NCBI GenBank assembly: GCA_017847875.1
Contig: JAGASN010000004.1
Span: 1-43,293 of the forward strand
Length of the DNA: 43,293 bases
Origin: Oscillospiraceae bacterium
GTDB taxonomy: Bacteria; Bacillota; Clostridia; Oscillospirales; Ruminococcaceae
Reading direction: 5' to 3'
The notes beneath the pieces were generated by a model. That model was not told the origin of the DNA. It did not search any database and saw only the letters and a list, made by a program, of their open reading frames with translations. Of the stretch, positions 42,715-43,293 are shown in pieces. Each line of letters begins with the position of its first letter. Within the stretch, counting starts at the first letter, position 1. Made by a program: the position numbers and the translations under genes.

Positions 42715-43293
42715 TTGTCGGAAATATATTTTCTTCAAAACAGATGGAAAATTGAAGATAAAAAACTTTATTATTACGGTTTGCGAAGCGGAAAAAATCT
42801 TTTTAAAAATTCCGTAAAAATTTCCGAAAAACAAAAAGAAATTATCTCTTCCCTTCCGAAAGAACTTTCTGAAAACGAAAAAAAGATTCTCGGAAATCTT
42901 TTGGAAAAACAGATTGTTACCGAAGAAAAACTGATCAAAATTCCAAAATCAATAAAAGAAGCACTTTTTTGTAAAAATTGCTGTGCAAACGATTTTATAA
43001 TTCCGGGTCTTGAATTTGATGAAAACGGGCTTTGTCCAATGTGCCACAGCGCAAAAGAAACCGAACATTTGAAAAGTGTTGTTCCAATCATAAAGGATAT
43101 TCCTCATTCCGACAAGTCCCGTTTTGATGTGGCGCTTTTTTATACCGGCGGAAAAGATTCAACTTTTTTGCTCTATTATCTTGCAAAGGTCAAAAAATTG
43201 CGCGTTCTTGCATTGACCTGGGAAATTCCTTTTATTTCCGAAAGCGCGAAACAAAGCATTGAAAACGCAAAAAAATGTTTTTCAAACGTTGAA
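42715..43293 (+). CDS. PP-loop ATPase with zinc ribbon, N-acetyl-sugar-amidotransferase-like (3' end missing)
   Basis: 193 codons are visible; the gene runs off the window. The first ~85 residues (YFLQNRWKIEDKKLYYYG, LPKELSENEKKILGNLLE) look like a small helical/winged domain that I do not recognise. Then comes a zinc-ribbon-like CKNCCANDFIIPGLEFDENG followed by LCPMCH (Cys pairs, with the G-x-x-F-D-x-x-G-x-C spacing of amidotransferase-type ATP pyrophosphatases), and the PP-loop FYTGGKDSTFLLYYLA. Such enzymes activate a substrate with ATP before amide or sulfur transfer. The start is TTG at 42715, with GGGAGGTG upstream. The substrate and any partner amidase (HisH-like) lie beyond the edge. 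Confidence 0.8.
   Translation, partial: MSEIYFLQNRWKIEDKKLYYYGLRSGKNLFKNSVKISEKQKEIISSLPKELSENEKKILGNLLEKQIVTEEKLIKIPKSIKEALFCKNCCANDFIIPGLEFDENGLCPMCHSAKETEHLKSVVPIIKDIPHSDKSRFDVALFYTGGKDSTFLLYYLAKVKKLRVLALTWEIPFISESAKQSIENAKKCFSNVE

Overview
The window looks like chromosome from a low-GC, spore-forming, Gram-positive anaerobe of the Clostridia (Bacillota). The basis is a pro-sigma-K gene beside yqfC and yqfD, DivIVA and SepF, RqcH, a PlsY acyltransferase, lipobox-type binding proteins, strong AGGAGG-type ribosome binding sites and many TTG starts. I see no phage, insertion sequence or CRISPR array. A species name cannot be supported from sequence alone.

Layout. Positions 1-79 hold the 5' end of a tRNA with a consensus promoter. 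From 14250 down to 100 (minus strand) runs a long housekeeping run: mutS, mutL, miaA, a HlyD-like membrane protein, yggS, sepF, divIVA, ileS, lspA, rluD, a Cof-type HAD phosphatase and a comEA-like gene. Most are separated by only a few bases or overlap, so mismatch repair, tRNA modification, division-site proteins and envelope processing appear to be co-transcribed. Next come thiT under a TPP riboswitch with a leader terminator (14297-15030), an SPFH/NfeD membrane pair, and yqfD-yqfC-sigK. An M3 oligoendopeptidase (18821-20515, plus strand) is divergent from sigK.

Positions 20603-28470 carry an oligopeptide ABC transporter operon (oppA-B-C-D-F plus a small tail-anchored protein). It is the most unusual part of the window. 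OppC carries seven RCC1-type repeats, enough for a complete beta-propeller, in the extracytoplasmic loop after its first membrane helix. OppF carries about 180 extra, largely coiled-coil residues between its Walker A and Q-loop. Next comes a potABCD-type polyamine transporter operon (28615-32530). Its binding protein ends in a transmembrane anchor instead of starting with a lipobox, and it is preceded by a strong promoter and a ~400-nt structured, apparently non-coding leader.

The last 10 kb has short units: a nudix hydrolase with a YgjP-like metallopeptidase; a YlmH-like S4 protein broken by an apparent frameshift in a run of eight A; plsY; an EamA transporter with a DUF296 protein; trmK-nif3-rqcH-MBL; a DUF1858 redox protein; nth; a GNAT acetyltransferase; initiator tRNA-fMet; and the start of a zinc-ribbon/PP-loop ATPase that runs off the window.

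Taken together, peptide uptake (Opp), cytosolic peptide trimming (M3 peptidase), polyamine and thiamine uptake suggest a heterotrophic, amino-acid- and vitamin-scavenging lifestyle. That physiological reading is inference. No database or folding program was run; family calls rest on motifs read by eye, and promoters and terminators on visual matches.
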